Assembly (NCBI RefSeq): GCF_032598905.1
Contig: NZ_CP122458.1
Coordinates: forward strand, 4,296,001 to 4,360,000
Length of the DNA stretch: 64,000 bases
Direction: 5' to 3'
From: Streptomyces sp. 11x1
GTDB taxonomy: Bacteria; Actinomycetota; Actinomycetes; Streptomycetales; Streptomycetaceae
The notes beneath the pieces are model-generated. The model was not told where the DNA came from. It searched no databases and saw nothing but the letters and a program-made list of their open reading frames with translations. Both the position numbers and the translations under genes were made by a program. Positions 61,696 through 64,000 of the stretch are shown here, one piece after another (within the stretch, counting starts at the first letter, position 1; the number at the start of each line of letters is the position of its first letter).

Positions 61696-61812
61696 TCGGC
61701 GGCGTCCTACTCTCCCACAGGGTCCCCCCTGCAGTACCATCGGCGCTGTAAGGCTTAGCTTCCGGGTTCGGAATGTAACCGGGCGTTTCCCTCACGCTAT
61801 GACCACCGAAAC
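61696..61812 (-). rRNA. rrf: 5S ribosomal RNA
   Basis: The minus strand begins GTTTCGGTGGTCATAGCG (61812) and ends GACGCCGCCGAAC near 61696, about 117 bases. Helix I ends pair, and loop motifs CCGAACCCGGAAG and GATGGTACTGC are typical Streptomyces 5S rRNA. It is the last gene of the ribosomal operon. Confidence 0.96.
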
Positions 61813-61909
61813 ACTATGAAACTATGAATACCGCACCATCCCTCATGACCATGAGAAATGGGGTTGTTCGTGGTTTCAGAACCAACACAGTGGACGCGAG
61901 CAACTGAGG

Positions 61910-64000
<2,091 letters not shown>

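Overview
The window is Streptomyces chromosomal DNA. Composition is very GC-rich and many genes start with GTG or TTG behind purine-rich ribosome binding sites. Several loci are hallmarks of the genus: a bldN/rsbN sigma/anti-sigma pair, a rex-hemA-hemC-hemD operon with a Rex operator, a 32-residue bS22 ribosomal protein gene, paired class I lysyl- and arginyl-tRNA synthetase genes, and 23S rRNA carrying the extra stem region typical of Actinobacteria. The gene order around bldN, rex and the hem genes follows the S. coelicolor chromosome as I know it.

Layout. 0-4.2 kb is a decaying accessory stretch: a truncated DUF5131 gene, an intact hydrolase with a divergent TetR regulator and operator, a broken MmyB-type regulator and a frameshifted DHA2 efflux pump. 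4.4-12.4 kb carries a Tat-exported class A beta-lactamase with a TTA codon, an aminotransferase, a proline-rich membrane protein translationally coupled to a mycosin-like subtilase, a TOBE protein, a phosphotransferase, an anti-sigma-type ATPase and a transglutaminase-like protein. 12.5-21.5 kb holds an OmpR/MprB-type two-component system, a glycosyltransferase, a flavin monooxygenase/FMN reductase operon, an SDR with a coupled 56-residue membrane protein, an NTF2-like protein, a YnfA protein and RtcB. 21.7-31.9 kb has two tandem DUF3558 lipoproteins, a DUF2637 (Spd-like) membrane protein, lysS, argS, a DUF4253 protein and a nucleotidyltransferase. 31.9-40.8 kb has an aminotransferase, an APH-like kinase, a DUF574-type methyltransferase, a DUF805 protein, a membrane-anchored XRE regulator divergent from a DUF4232 lipoprotein, hemB, and a coupled two-gene HTH operon.

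41.1-44.3 kb is a scar of mobile or accessory DNA wedged between hemB and hemD: an XRE/DUF5753 gene without its DNA-binding half, an unknown ORF, an intact DUF6262 gene and a large integrase with its catalytic core deleted. 44.5-49.7 kb is the overlapping rex-hemA-hemC-hemD operon. Then come glutaredoxin, a HAD phosphatase, bldN, rsbN, an acyltransferase whose 3' end has been duplicated, an epimerase, bS22, a BldC-like HTH protein, a phosphatase-annotated protein, AcuC, an MFS transporter and a HAD hydrolase. 5S and partial 23S rRNA genes on the minus strand close the window.

Functional links. Rex senses NADH/NAD+ and controls tetrapyrrole synthesis (hemA, hemC, hemD here, hemB apart). BldN drives aerial development and is held by membrane-bound RsbN, whose own promoter looks BldN-type. 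Strong long-stem terminators separate most transcription units. No complete new defence, secretion or biosynthetic system is evident. The least explained items are the coupled proline-rich membrane protein/protease pair, the DUF3558-DUF3558-DUF2637 run and the membrane-anchored XRE regulator.
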